Shown here one piece after another: positions 51,019 through 58,797 of a stretch of 64,000 nucleotides of DNA (positions within the stretch are counted from its first letter, which is position 1; each line of letters starts with the position of its first letter). Below the pieces are notes generated by a model that was not told where the DNA came from, did no database searches, and saw nothing but the letters and a program-made list of their open reading frames with translations. The position numbers and the translations under genes are program-made. Origin of the DNA: an uncultured Corynebacterium sp. (GTDB lineage: Bacteria; Actinomycetota; Actinomycetes; Mycobacteriales; Mycobacteriaceae); assembly GCF_946223165.1 (NCBI RefSeq), contig NZ_CAMIBP010000007.1, positions 16,646 to 80,645 on the forward strand, read 5' to 3'.

Positions 51019-51554
51019 GACTGTCCTTTCTGAGGAGTTGAAAGATTATGGAGACGGGACAACTCCGCAGCCCGCGCTATGAGTGGGGCGCGCCAGCAGT
51101 GGCACACGGCGATTGCCAGCGCATCCGCAGCGTCAGCGGGCTTGGGCGGCTCCGACAGCCCGAGGATACGGGTAATCATTGCCGTCATTTGCTTCTTGTC
51201 CGCACGCCCATTGCCGGAGATGGCCTTTTTCACCTCGGACGGGGTGTACATATGCACCGGGATTCCTCGCTCCGCAGCAGCAAGCACGAGAACACCGACC
51301 GCGTGCGCTGTGTGCATCACCGTGGAGACGTTGCCGCGTTCGAAAACGCGCTCCATAGCCACAACCTCTGGCTGATAGTCTTCCATCCACTCCCGCACCG
51401 CGGTAGACAGCCGCAGCAGACGTTCCGCGAGGTCCGCGTCCGACGGGGTGCGCACGACGCCCACGGAGACGGGGATGACCTGGCGGCCACGACCGGATTG
51501 CACGACTGAGAGCCCGCACCGGGTCAAGCCCGGGTCGATACCCATGACGCGCAT
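51015..51554 (-). CDS. ruvC: Crossover junction endodeoxyribonuclease RuvC
   Basis: Holliday junction resolvase. It has 179 residues. The first catalytic Asp is D7 in MGIDPGLTRCGL, the Glu is in VVAMERVFERGN, and the C-terminal acidic residues are in KPADAADALAIAVCH. It is the first gene of ruvCAB. A LexA-like palindrome lies about 80 nt upstream. Confidence 0.98.
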   Translation of the reverse strand: MRVMGIDPGLTRCGLSVVQSGRGRQVIPVSVGVVRTPSDADLAERLLRLSTAVREWMEDYQPEVVAMERVFERGNVSTVMHTAHAVGVLVLAAAERGIPVHMYTPSEVKKAISGNGRADKKQMTAMITRILGLSEPPKPADAADALAIAVCHCWRAPLIARAAELSRLHNLSTPQKGQS

Positions 51555-51632
51555 GCTTTCCCCTCTCCTTCGGTGAAAATCTTTGTTTCCTCAGCATTTG
51601 GCGCCTGTGTGTGGACTCAACCGTGGCGCTAT

Positions 51633-51648
51633 TGCTACATATGTTCTA
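51633..51648. promoter_or_regulatory. LexA/SOS-box-like palindrome upstream of ruvC
   Basis: On the minus strand the 16 bases are TAGAACATATGTAGCA. The left half and core (GAACATATGT) match the actinobacterial SOS box TCGAAC-N4-GTTCGA, but the right half is degenerate. It lies 79 nt upstream of the ruvC ATG in the 229-nt ruvC-yebC gap. Confidence 0.45.
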
Positions 51649-51715
51649 ATAACTAGTTCTACCATAAGGCTCGACGAGGGCACGACACGTACTGCGCCGA
51701 GAACGCATGGAGCAT

Positions 51716-51743
51716 ACAAAAAGGGCGCCCACGGGGCGCCCTT
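51716..51743 (-). terminator. Intrinsic terminator after yebC
   Basis: AAGGGCGCCC/GGGCGCCCTT, a perfect 10-bp stem with a 3-nt loop, is followed on the minus strand by TTTTTG. It lies 40 nt past the yebC stop. Confidence 0.9.
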
Positions 51744-51783
51744 GAGGGGAGACCTCTTCAGCCTCCCCAACGATGGTGGACTA

Positions 51784-52539
51784 CTAGTCCTCGTCCAGCT
51801 CCGCCAGAACCTCGGCGGAGAGATCCATGTTGGTGAAGACGTTTTGCACATCATCAGAGTCTTCGAGTGCATCAATGAGGCGGAAGATCTTACGCGCGTC
51901 ATTCGCGTCGAGCGGGACCTCCACGGAGGCACGGAAATCGTTATCCGTGTCGTCGACCTCGATGCCTGCCTCCTCCAGCGCAGCCTTGACGGCCGGAATG
52001 TCGGTGGGAGCGCAGACAACCTCGAACTTCTCACCCAGATCGTTGACCTCTTCGGCGCCGGCCTCGAGCACAGCCATGAGAACATCGTCCTCGGTCAGCT
52101 CACCCTTGTTGACCAGCACCAGGCCGGTACGGGAGAACATGTACGACACGGAGCCGGACTCGCCAAGATTGCCGCCATTCTTGGACATGGCGGTGCGCAC
52201 ATCGGTGGCGGCGCGGTTGCGGTTATCGGTAAGGCACTCGATGAGCATGGCCACACCGTTGGGACCGTAGCCCTCGTACATAATGGTCTGCCAGTCGGCG
52301 CCGCCGGCCTCTTCGCCGGAGCCGCGCTTGCGGGCGCGCTCAATGTTATCGTTCGGGACGGAGGCCTTCTTGGCCTTCTTGATCATGTCGTCCAAGGTCG
52401 GGTTGGCCGCCGGGTCGCCACCACCGGTGCGAGCAGCCACCTCGATATTCTTGATCAGCTTCGCGAATTCCTTGCCGCGCTTGGCGTCATTCGCAGCCTT
52501 CTTGTGCTTCGTAGTAGCCCATTTTGAGTGGCCGGACAT
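51784..52539 (-). CDS. yebC: YebC/PmpR family protein (TACO1 homologue)
   Basis: It has 251 residues. MSGHSKWATTKHKKAANDAKRGK is the family N-terminus, and IMYEGYGPNGVAMLIECLTDNRNRAA is the central signature. It was long annotated as a DNA-binding regulator; later work links YebC-type proteins to translation of proline-rich sequences. It has its own promoter (TATAAT at 52574-52579) and terminator, so it is a single-gene unit separate from ruvC. Confidence 0.95.
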   Translation of the reverse strand: MSGHSKWATTKHKKAANDAKRGKEFAKLIKNIEVAARTGGGDPAANPTLDDMIKKAKKASVPNDNIERARKRGSGEEAGGADWQTIMYEGYGPNGVAMLIECLTDNRNRAATDVRTAMSKNGGNLGESGSVSYMFSRTGLVLVNKGELTEDDVLMAVLEAGAEEVNDLGEKFEVVCAPTDIPAVKAALEEAGIEVDDTDNDFRASVEVPLDANDARKIFRLIDALEDSDDVQNVFTNMDLSAEVLAELDED

Positions 52540-52573
52540 TGTCCACTTCCCTTCCGTCTAATTTGCTGTAGCC

Positions 52574-52579
52574 ATTATA
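52574..52579 (-). promoter_or_regulatory. -10 box of yebC
   Basis: A perfect TATAAT on the minus strand, 35 nt before the yebC ATG. The -35 region is GC-rich and poorly matched. Confidence 0.6.
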
Positions 52580-52670
52580 CGGACTCGGCCCCCACCGCCG
52601 TTAACCGGCACTGGGTCGCCCCCAGCGTTTTCATGTCCTCCGCGCGCGCAGCGCTACCACCACTCGGCCC

Positions 52671-53492
52671 CTAGCGCAGCTGACGCAGCAATCCCTCCTG
52701 CGCGACCTCCACCAGAAGTTCCCCGGCGGCAGAGAAAATGAAACCCCTGGTCAGGCCCCGTCCATCCTGTGCGGAGGGAGAATCCTGGGAGTACAGCATC
52801 CACTGGTTGACGTTGACAGGGCGAGAGAACCACAGGGCGTGATCGAGGCTAGCCATCTGCACCTGCATGTCAGGATGCTCAATGATGGCCGAGCGCAACA
52901 GCGTCATATCGGACATGTACGTCAAGGCCGCCTGGTGCAGGGCGGCATCGTCGGGCAGGGGCACCGTGTTGCGGAACCAAATATTCCTAAACCCGGGGCT
53001 CGTCGGCGCCGGCTGCGCGAAGTCACGCCCGTCCTCAGGCACCATGCGGATGTCCCACTCGTCCCAGTCCCCCAGCAGCACGCGCCGCGTACCTGGTTGA
53101 GTGCGGCCGGGAACCAGCTCGCTCGCTGCCGGGACATCGGGCATGGCGACCTGGTGCTCGGGGCCCCGATCGCCTGCTCCGTGAAAGCTGGCCACCATGA
53201 CAAACTTGAGCTCCTCGCCCTGATAGGCACGCACCTCGCGCTGGGTGAAGGAGCGCCCATCCCGCAGCCGCTCGACGCGCAAGGAAAGCGGCACCGTGGA
53301 ATCAGACGGCGCGAGGAAGTAGCTGTGCAGGGAGTGGACGAGCTTTCCCTCCACTGTCGCTTGCGCCGCACGCAACGCCTGGGAGGCCACCTGTCCGCCA
53401 AACGTGCGGGTGATATTCGATGGGATTGCCGCGCCGAGGAACTGATCGTCGCCCACGGATTGGATATCGAGCACATCAACGATCGGTTGCAT
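52671..53492 (-). CDS. tesB: Acyl-CoA thioesterase II
   Basis: A double-hotdog thioesterase hydrolysing acyl-CoAs. It has 273 residues from ATG 53492 (AAGGGGA upstream). TFGGQVASQALRAAQATV and HSLHSYFLAPSD belong to the first hotdog. SLDHALWFSRPVNVNQWMLYSQDSPSAQDGRGLTRGFIF carries the conserved catalytic Asp/Gln/Thr region of the second. The frame is open 41 codons upstream, but that part is the divergent promoter region. Confidence 0.93.
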   Translation of the reverse strand: MQPIVDVLDIQSVGDDQFLGAAIPSNITRTFGGQVASQALRAAQATVEGKLVHSLHSYFLAPSDSTVPLSLRVERLRDGRSFTQREVRAYQGEELKFVMVASFHGAGDRGPEHQVAMPDVPAASELVPGRTQPGTRRVLLGDWDEWDIRMVPEDGRDFAQPAPTSPGFRNIWFRNTVPLPDDAALHQAALTYMSDMTLLRSAIIEHPDMQVQMASLDHALWFSRPVNVNQWMLYSQDSPSAQDGRGLTRGFIFSAAGELLVEVAQEGLLRQLR

Positions 53493-53616
53493 GGAATCCC
53501 CTTCTTCTTTATCAAAAGACCCCAATAGCATAGGCGAGTGTGTGGCGCCCGACACGGAAGCACCGAGGGGACGGATCCTTTCGCGTGTGGAAATCGCTAA
53601 TGTGTGCCCAGTCATC

Positions 53617-53622
53617 TACTCT
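53617..53622 (+). promoter_or_regulatory. -10 box of the GT87 gene (leaderless start)
   Basis: TACTCT, 6 nt before the GTG at 53629; no Shine-Dalgarno. Confidence 0.45.
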
Positions 53623-53628
53623 GACAGG

Positions 53629-55002
53629 GTGCGAATTCTTCGAAGTGTCCCCACTGTTTGGGGAGGTTGGGTCATCGCGCGCCTGGCGCTGATGTACACC
53701 TTCATGTTTGAAAACAACCCCATCGGCGACGTGTGGTATTACCACCACGGCGTCTTCGGAGACGACCCCACGGCCATGACCGAATACCCCGACGCGGGCA
53801 CGTGGCCGTCCACATTGCTCGCCTACCTCATCGGGGAAAACGTCAACGCCTACTTCATCGCGTTCCCCGTCATGGTGCTGTGCTTCGACGCCCTCTTCAT
53901 GGCGCTGTTGCTGCGCCGGCGCACGGTCACGCCCGCGGCTGTCGATGCCGCCTGGCTCTGGGTGTTCTTCGGCACCGCCGCTGGCCAGGTCTTTGTCATG
54001 CGCCTGGACATCTTCCCGGCGCTGCTCGTGGCGGCGGCCGGATCTTTCCTCTTCAAGCACCCCGGGTTCTCCGGTTTCTTCCTTGCCTTTGCCACCGCCA
54101 TGAAGCTGTGGCCCGGTATCCTCGCGGCGGGCATCGTCGGCTCTGCGCGGAAAGCCAGGACGTGGCTGGCGCTCCTGGGCTTCGTCGGCGGCATGGCGCT
54201 CTTCGTCGGCATCACGGCGATGGTCTCGGGCGTGGACCGCGTCATCAGCCCGCTGACATACCAAACGGAGCGCGGCCTACAGATCGAATCCGTGGCCGCC
54301 ACCCCATTCGTGGTGCACAACTATTTTGACCCGCAGCGCTGGGATCTGGCTTACTCGGGCGGTTCCAAGAGCTTCGAGGTTACCGGCCCCGGCGTCGAGG
54401 TCGCTATCCTCCTGACCACCACTATCATGGCGTTCACTGTGCTCTTCGCGCTGGGCTGGGCCCTGTATCGCTTCATCTGCGGGCGCTGGACCCCGCAGTC
54501 CACGCTCGCCTTCTTCGTGTTGCTCATCCTGCTGCTCCTCGTGGGCAACAAGGTCTTCTCTACGCAGTACATCACCTGGCTCGGCCCCATTCTTATGGTT
54601 GCCGTCGCGCGCGGCGATCAGCCCCGTGGGCAGCGTGTCCTCATCCGCATTATCGCAGTGTTCGCCGTCTGCGCGGCCGCCATGGGAACCGTGGTTTACC
54701 CGTTCAAGTACAACCAAGTGTGGAACGACGAGATGCTTGAGCCCTTCCCCGTCGCTGCGCTCGCTGTCCGCAACGCCCTCATCGTTCTCATGGCCATTCT
54801 GGCACTGGTCTGGTTCGTGCTGTCGTGCCGCAAGCCGGTTGCCGATGGCACCCCGGGTGCGTCCGCTCCCGCGCGTGAGCAGCTCGCCGACGCAACTCCT
54901 GCCACCACGACGTACCCTACCAACACCGGCGCCGCTAATGGCGCGGATAGCCCAAGCGCCCCGACCACCGGAGAAACGCAGACTGTCGAATCGCGGCCCT
55001 AA
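53629..55002 (+). CDS. GT87-type polyprenyl-phosphate-dependent membrane mannosyltransferase candidate
   Basis: It has 457 residues and about ten predicted transmembrane helices. It belongs to the DUF2029/GT87-like group of actinobacterial glycosyltransferases that use polyprenyl-phosphate sugars for lipomannan or arabinogalactan. Early acidic loop residues GDVWYYHHG resemble the catalytic Asp region of GT-C enzymes. The C-terminal 60 residues are a disordered Pro/Thr/Ala tail. It lies next to the pimA-patA-PIP synthase genes, which supports a role in mannolipid assembly, but acceptor and donor are not known. It starts with GTG 53629; longer frames run into the tesB promoter region. Confidence 0.75.
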   Translation: MRILRSVPTVWGGWVIARLALMYTFMFENNPIGDVWYYHHGVFGDDPTAMTEYPDAGTWPSTLLAYLIGENVNAYFIAFPVMVLCFDALFMALLLRRRTVTPAAVDAAWLWVFFGTAAGQVFVMRLDIFPALLVAAAGSFLFKHPGFSGFFLAFATAMKLWPGILAAGIVGSARKARTWLALLGFVGGMALFVGITAMVSGVDRVISPLTYQTERGLQIESVAATPFVVHNYFDPQRWDLAYSGGSKSFEVTGPGVEVAILLTTTIMAFTVLFALGWALYRFICGRWTPQSTLAFFVLLILLLLVGNKVFSTQYITWLGPILMVAVARGDQPRGQRVLIRIIAVFAVCAAAMGTVVYPFKYNQVWNDEMLEPFPVAALAVRNALIVLMAILALVWFVLSCRKPVADGTPGASAPAREQLADATPATTTYPTNTGAANGADSPSAPTTGETQTVESRP

Positions 55003-55036
55003 GAAATCCAGTACCGCACGGAGACGTGAGTAGCTT

Positions 55037-55495
55037 TTAGGACGCCAACTCGAAGAACTCGGGCAGCCGCGCCGTGCCGCCCAAGCGACATGCCTTGACC
55101 ACGGGCCGCAGTCGCAGCGCGCGGGTGTCCGCGACGGCCTCGTTGTAGAAGCGATGCGCCAACTGGACCCGTATCTCGGCCTCCACCAGCTGCTCGGGGC
55201 GCTGCGGGAAGCTCTCCGCCGCGGCGAGGGCGAGTGCGCGCTCGGCGGCGGTCCGGGCGTCGAAAGCGCCATCGCTCAGCGAAATCGACTCGGCCGCCTT
55301 CGCTGTGTCCCGGAGCGAGTCATCCAGCGCGCCGAGCACCGCCGCGCGGCGGTCGAGCGCGGCCTGGAGCTGCGCCAGCGCGGCATCGACGCGAATATGC
55401 AGGCGGTTGAGACGCTGCGCGGTGAAATAGGCCCACGCGGCGAGCGCCACAAGCAGCGCGACGACAATGACAATGAGGATATCGAGCCCGCTCAT
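55037..55495 (-). CDS. LemA-like membrane protein
   Basis: It has 152 residues. One N-terminal transmembrane helix (ILIVIVVALLVALAAWAYF) is followed by a helical domain with ALAQLQAALDRRAAVL and VQLAHRFYNEAVADTRALRL, the LemA-type FYN motif. Function is unknown. Its start overlaps the pimA stop by 4 nt, so it is the last gene of the thrS-HIT-PIPS-patA-pimA unit. Confidence 0.75.
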   Translation of the reverse strand: MSGLDILIVIVVALLVALAAWAYFTAQRLNRLHIRVDAALAQLQAALDRRAAVLGALDDSLRDTAKAAESISLSDGAFDARTAAERALALAAAESFPQRPEQLVEAEIRVQLAHRFYNEAVADTRALRLRPVVKACRLGGTARLPEFFELAS

Positions 55496-56601
55496 GCGCT
55501 CACCTTCGTCCCGTCCATGACCGTCTCGTAGACCCGCACGACCTTCGTGGCCACGCTGTCCCAGTCATATTCCGCGGCGCGCGCCATACCGGCCGCGACG
55601 AGTTCAGCGCGACGGTGGGGATGGTCGATGAGCGACCGGAGCTTGAGCGCCAGATCGGCGGCGTCGCCGTTATGAAACAGCAGACCGGCCGGGGTGGCGG
55701 AGTCGGCGTCGCACACCGTGGCAAACGCTTCGATGTCGCTGGCCACGATGGCCGCGCCAGCGGCCATGGCTTCAACGAGGACGATGCCGAAAGACTCGCC
55801 GCCGGTGTTCGGCGCAACGTAGATGTCAGCTCGCCCCAGGATAGCGGCCTTGTCGGCATCAGAGACGCGCCCCGCGAAGTCAACGTTCACTCCGATCCCG
55901 CTCACATCGCGCGGTGTACCGCCTCCCATGACGGTCACGCGCACGTCCCGCTCTAGGACCTGAAGGGCCTTGAGCAGGATGTCGAGGCCCTTGCGCGGCT
56001 CATCGATGCGGCCGAGGAACACGATCTCTACCGGGTCATCGGGCGCCTTCGCATCTGCGGCGGCGCGGGCAACCCGATACACGGAGGTGTCCACCCCATT
56101 AGGGATGAGCACCGGGTCACCTCCCAACTGCTCCACTTGCCAGCGGCGCGCCATCTCGGAAACGGCAATGCCGCCGCGGATTTTCTCCAGCATGGGCACC
56201 AGCACCGGCTTGACCGCGGACAGCACCACGCTACTCGCCGCGGATGCATGATAGGTGGCCACGATGGGCCCGCGCGCGGCGTACAGAGCCGCCATCGAAA
56301 ACGACGGCGAGTTGGGCTCGTGGATGTGCAGGATGTCAAAGTCGCCGTCGCGGATGAATTTCTTCGTTATTCGCAGGACCCGCGGTCCGATGGCCAGGCG
56401 CGCAACGGACCCGTTGTAGCTGATCGGAATGGACCGGCCGCCCTTGGTGACGAAGTCGGGCAGGGAGGTCTCTGGTGCGGCAGGGCCGAGGACCTCGACG
56501 TGGTGTCCGCGCTCGATGAGCACGGTGGCGAGATCGATAATGTGGGCCTGGACGCCGCCCGGCTCATCGAAAGAGTACGGGCACACAATGCCAACGCGCA
56601 T
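55492..56601 (-). CDS. pimA: Phosphatidylinositol alpha-mannosyltransferase PimA
   Basis: A GT4 enzyme transferring mannose from GDP-mannose to phosphatidylinositol at the inner face of the membrane, the first PIM step. It has 369 residues. SFDEPGGVQAHIIDLA is the N-terminal GGVQ loop, and HIHEPNSPSFSMAAL and FLGRIDEPRKGLDILLKAL follow. The donor-site EX7E region is APNTGGESFGIVLVEAMAAG. It lies 5 nt after patA. Confidence 0.95.
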   Translation of the reverse strand: MRVGIVCPYSFDEPGGVQAHIIDLATVLIERGHHVEVLGPAAPETSLPDFVTKGGRSIPISYNGSVARLAIGPRVLRITKKFIRDGDFDILHIHEPNSPSFSMAALYAARGPIVATYHASAASSVVLSAVKPVLVPMLEKIRGGIAVSEMARRWQVEQLGGDPVLIPNGVDTSVYRVARAAADAKAPDDPVEIVFLGRIDEPRKGLDILLKALQVLERDVRVTVMGGGTPRDVSGIGVNVDFAGRVSDADKAAILGRADIYVAPNTGGESFGIVLVEAMAAGAAIVASDIEAFATVCDADSATPAGLLFHNGDAADLALKLRSLIDHPHRRAELVAAGMARAAEYDWDSVATKVVRVYETVMDGTKVSA

Positions 56602-56606
56602 AGTGG

Positions 56607-57566
56607 CTACCTCCCTTCTCGCTGAGCAGCGGCTTCGCGAGCGGCGCGGCGGGCCTCAACGTCCACAGTCCACTGCGGCTGAAGAATGTGCCAATCCGCC
56701 GGATGCGCGGCGATGTTGGCGGCGAAGCCGTCGGCCAGACGCTGGGTGGTCGCCTGCACGTCCGTCACCTCAATCTCCGGGCTGACGGACAGACCCCACC
56801 CGCCGTCCCAGGCTCCGTCGCTGGGGCCCTCAAACCACGAGTGGACCACGTGGAGTGCTGCTCCCGTTTCTGTGGCCAAGGCGGCGGGACCGGCGGCCAT
56901 GGTGGTCTCCTCCCCGAAGAAGTTGACGGTCACGCCGGTGCGTGTGAGATCACGCTCGGACAGCAAGCACACGACGCCGCCCCGCTCCAGGGTGGCCTTG
57001 AGCCGCTCGAACGGCGGTTCCTCGCCCCCGGTCAAGGCGATGACCTCGAATCCCAGCTCCTCTCGGAAATCCACGAAGGCGTCAAACAACGCCTCGGGCT
57101 TGAGACGCTCGGCCACGGTGGTGAACTGGCCGTAGTGGCCCACGAGGAAGCAGCCAGCCATGTCCCAGTTGCCCGTGTGCGGGAGCGCCAGGACGACCCC
57201 GCGGCCTGAGGCGAGAGAGGCGTCAAGGTGTGCGAGGCTCGCGGAGTCCAGGCCGTCCTTGAGCCGCGCGTGCAGCTGTGGGTCCGTGTGGATGGCCGGC
57301 AAGCGGAAAGCCTCCAGCCAGTAGCGCGCATAGGAACGCATGGAGTCGCGCACCAACTCCTTGGTGACGTTCTCGGGTCCTACCACGCGGGCGAGATTGC
57401 GGCGGAGCTGGTCCATGCCCGCGCCGTTATCCGAGGCGGCATCGGCAGCACGCCGGAAGACCCACGCGGCAAAGCGCGGCGGGAGGAGACGGACAAGCCG
57501 CCAACCGGCAATGTAGCCGGCGGCGGCGAGATTCTCGGTGATGTGAGCGCGGTTGGGCAGCTGCAT
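56607..57566 (-). CDS. patA: Phosphatidylinositol mannoside acyltransferase
   Basis: Acylates PIM on the mannose. It has 319 residues of the LpxL/HtrB fold. The catalytic HxxxxD motif is LPHTGNWDMAGCF (H-TGNW-D). RGVVLALPHTGNW and ERGGVVCLLSERDLTRTGVTVNFFGE are family segments. It is placed between pimA and PIP synthase as in mycobacteria. Start ATG 57566. Confidence 0.93.
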   Translation of the reverse strand: MQLPNRAHITENLAAAGYIAGWRLVRLLPPRFAAWVFRRAADAASDNGAGMDQLRRNLARVVGPENVTKELVRDSMRSYARYWLEAFRLPAIHTDPQLHARLKDGLDSASLAHLDASLASGRGVVLALPHTGNWDMAGCFLVGHYGQFTTVAERLKPEALFDAFVDFREELGFEVIALTGGEEPPFERLKATLERGGVVCLLSERDLTRTGVTVNFFGEETTMAAGPAALATETGAALHVVHSWFEGPSDGAWDGGWGLSVSPEIEVTDVQATTQRLADGFAANIAAHPADWHILQPQWTVDVEARRAAREAAAQREGR

Positions 57567-57569
57567 CCG

Positions 57570-58196
57570 CTACATGTCCTCCTTGAAGCGGGCCTTCGTG
57601 TCCTGGCTGCGGGCCTGCAGCATACGCTGCACGATGGTAAACAGCGATCCGGCAACGAGGACCCACAGCGCCACCTCGATGGCATACGGCACGCCGAGCC
57701 CCTCGAGGCCGATGCCGCCGAGCCCGATGATGAGACGCTCCGGGCGCTCAATAAGGCCCCCCACCATCGTAAAGCCGGAGGCCTCGCCACGCGCTTTGAT
57801 ATAGGAGATGACCTGCGAGGACACGAGCACGATAAGGCAGGCGACGACATGGATGGGGCGTGCGTTATCCACGTAGATGAGCCAATAGGCGATCGCGGAA
57901 AAGAGCGCGCCATCTGTAATGCGATCGCACGACGCGTCCAGCGTGGCACCGAACTTGGAGCCGCCCGTGGTCAGGCGGGCCATGGTGCCATCGAGCATGT
58001 CGAATGCGGCAAAGAGGCCGGATAGGACGGCCGCGGCGAAGAGATGATCGAGCGGGATAAGGATCACCGCGATGGCAATGGTGACGATCGTGCCCACGAC
58101 GGTGACCACGTTGGGGGTCAGACCGAGTCTAAGGAACGTCTTGGCCACGGGGACCACGACGACAGCGGCAGGCTTCCTGCCATGAACACTAAGCAT
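57570..58196 (-). CDS. Phosphatidylinositol phosphate synthase (CDP-alcohol phosphotransferase)
   Basis: A membrane enzyme joining CDP-diacylglycerol to inositol 1-phosphate to make PIP, the PIM precursor. It has 208 residues and about six helices. The CDP-OH-P signature D-x2-DG-x2-AR-x8-G-x3-D-x3-D is complete in DMLDGTMARLTTGG ... GATLDASCDR. Often annotated pgsA. Its start region overlaps the HIT stop by 8 nt, and patA follows 3 nt later. Confidence 0.95.
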   Translation of the reverse strand: MLSVHGRKPAAVVVVPVAKTFLRLGLTPNVVTVVGTIVTIAIAVILIPLDHLFAAAVLSGLFAAFDMLDGTMARLTTGGSKFGATLDASCDRITDGALFSAIAYWLIYVDNARPIHVVACLIVLVSSQVISYIKARGEASGFTMVGGLIERPERLIIGLGGIGLEGLGVPYAIEVALWVLVAGSLFTIVQRMLQARSQDTKARFKEDM

Positions 58197-58797
58197 GCGC
58201 TTCTCCTGGGATTACGCCTTCGGCTGCCAGCTCCGCCCAGCCCGCGGCCAGCAGGGAGCGGGTGTCCTTGAGCAGTTGAGGCAGGACTTTGACGCCATCA
58301 ACAATAGTCATGAAGTTAGCATCTCCGCTCCATCGCGGCACGATGTGCATGTGGAGGTGCTGCCCCACCGATCCGCCCGAGGCGCGGCCGAGGTTGAAAC
58401 CGGCATTCACGGCTTCAGGGCCGGAGACCTTCTTGAGCACGCGGATGGCCGACTGCGCGAAGGTGAACAACTCGCGGGATTCCTCCTCGGTGAGGTTTTC
58501 CAGCTCGGACTCCTGGCGGTACGGGATCACCATCATGTGGCCAGCGTTGTACGGGTAGAGGTTGAGGACACAATACACCGTGGTGCCGCGGGCGACGATG
58601 AGCCCCTCCTCGTCCGGCAGCTTGGGGATCTCCACAAAGGGATTCGAGACCTTCTTCGGCACGTCACCGCCGGAGCCGCCCTCCCGCCGGATATAACCCA
58701 TGCGGTAGGGCGCCCAGAGCCGCTCGAGGCGGTCCGGGGTGCCCAGCCCGGTGTCGACGTACTCGCCGGTCTCCCCGGCACTCAAGGAATTAGACAC
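58189..58797 (-). CDS. HIT-family protein (AP4A phosphorylase/hydrolase-like)
   Basis: It has 202 residues. The histidine triad is QHLHMHIVPRW (HxHxHxx), and YNAGHMMVIPYRQESELENLTEEE is the N-terminal HIT strand pattern. It probably acts on dinucleoside polyphosphates or nucleotidyl adducts. Its start overlaps the thrS stop by 8 nt. The thrS-HIT-PIPS-patA-pimA order is conserved in corynebacteria and mycobacteria. Confidence 0.92.
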   Translation of the reverse strand: MSNSLSAGETGEYVDTGLGTPDRLERLWAPYRMGYIRREGGSGGDVPKKVSNPFVEIPKLPDEEGLIVARGTTVYCVLNLYPYNAGHMMVIPYRQESELENLTEEESRELFTFAQSAIRVLKKVSGPEAVNAGFNLGRASGGSVGQHLHMHIVPRWSGDANFMTIVDGVKVLPQLLKDTRSLLAAGWAELAAEGVIPGEAHA

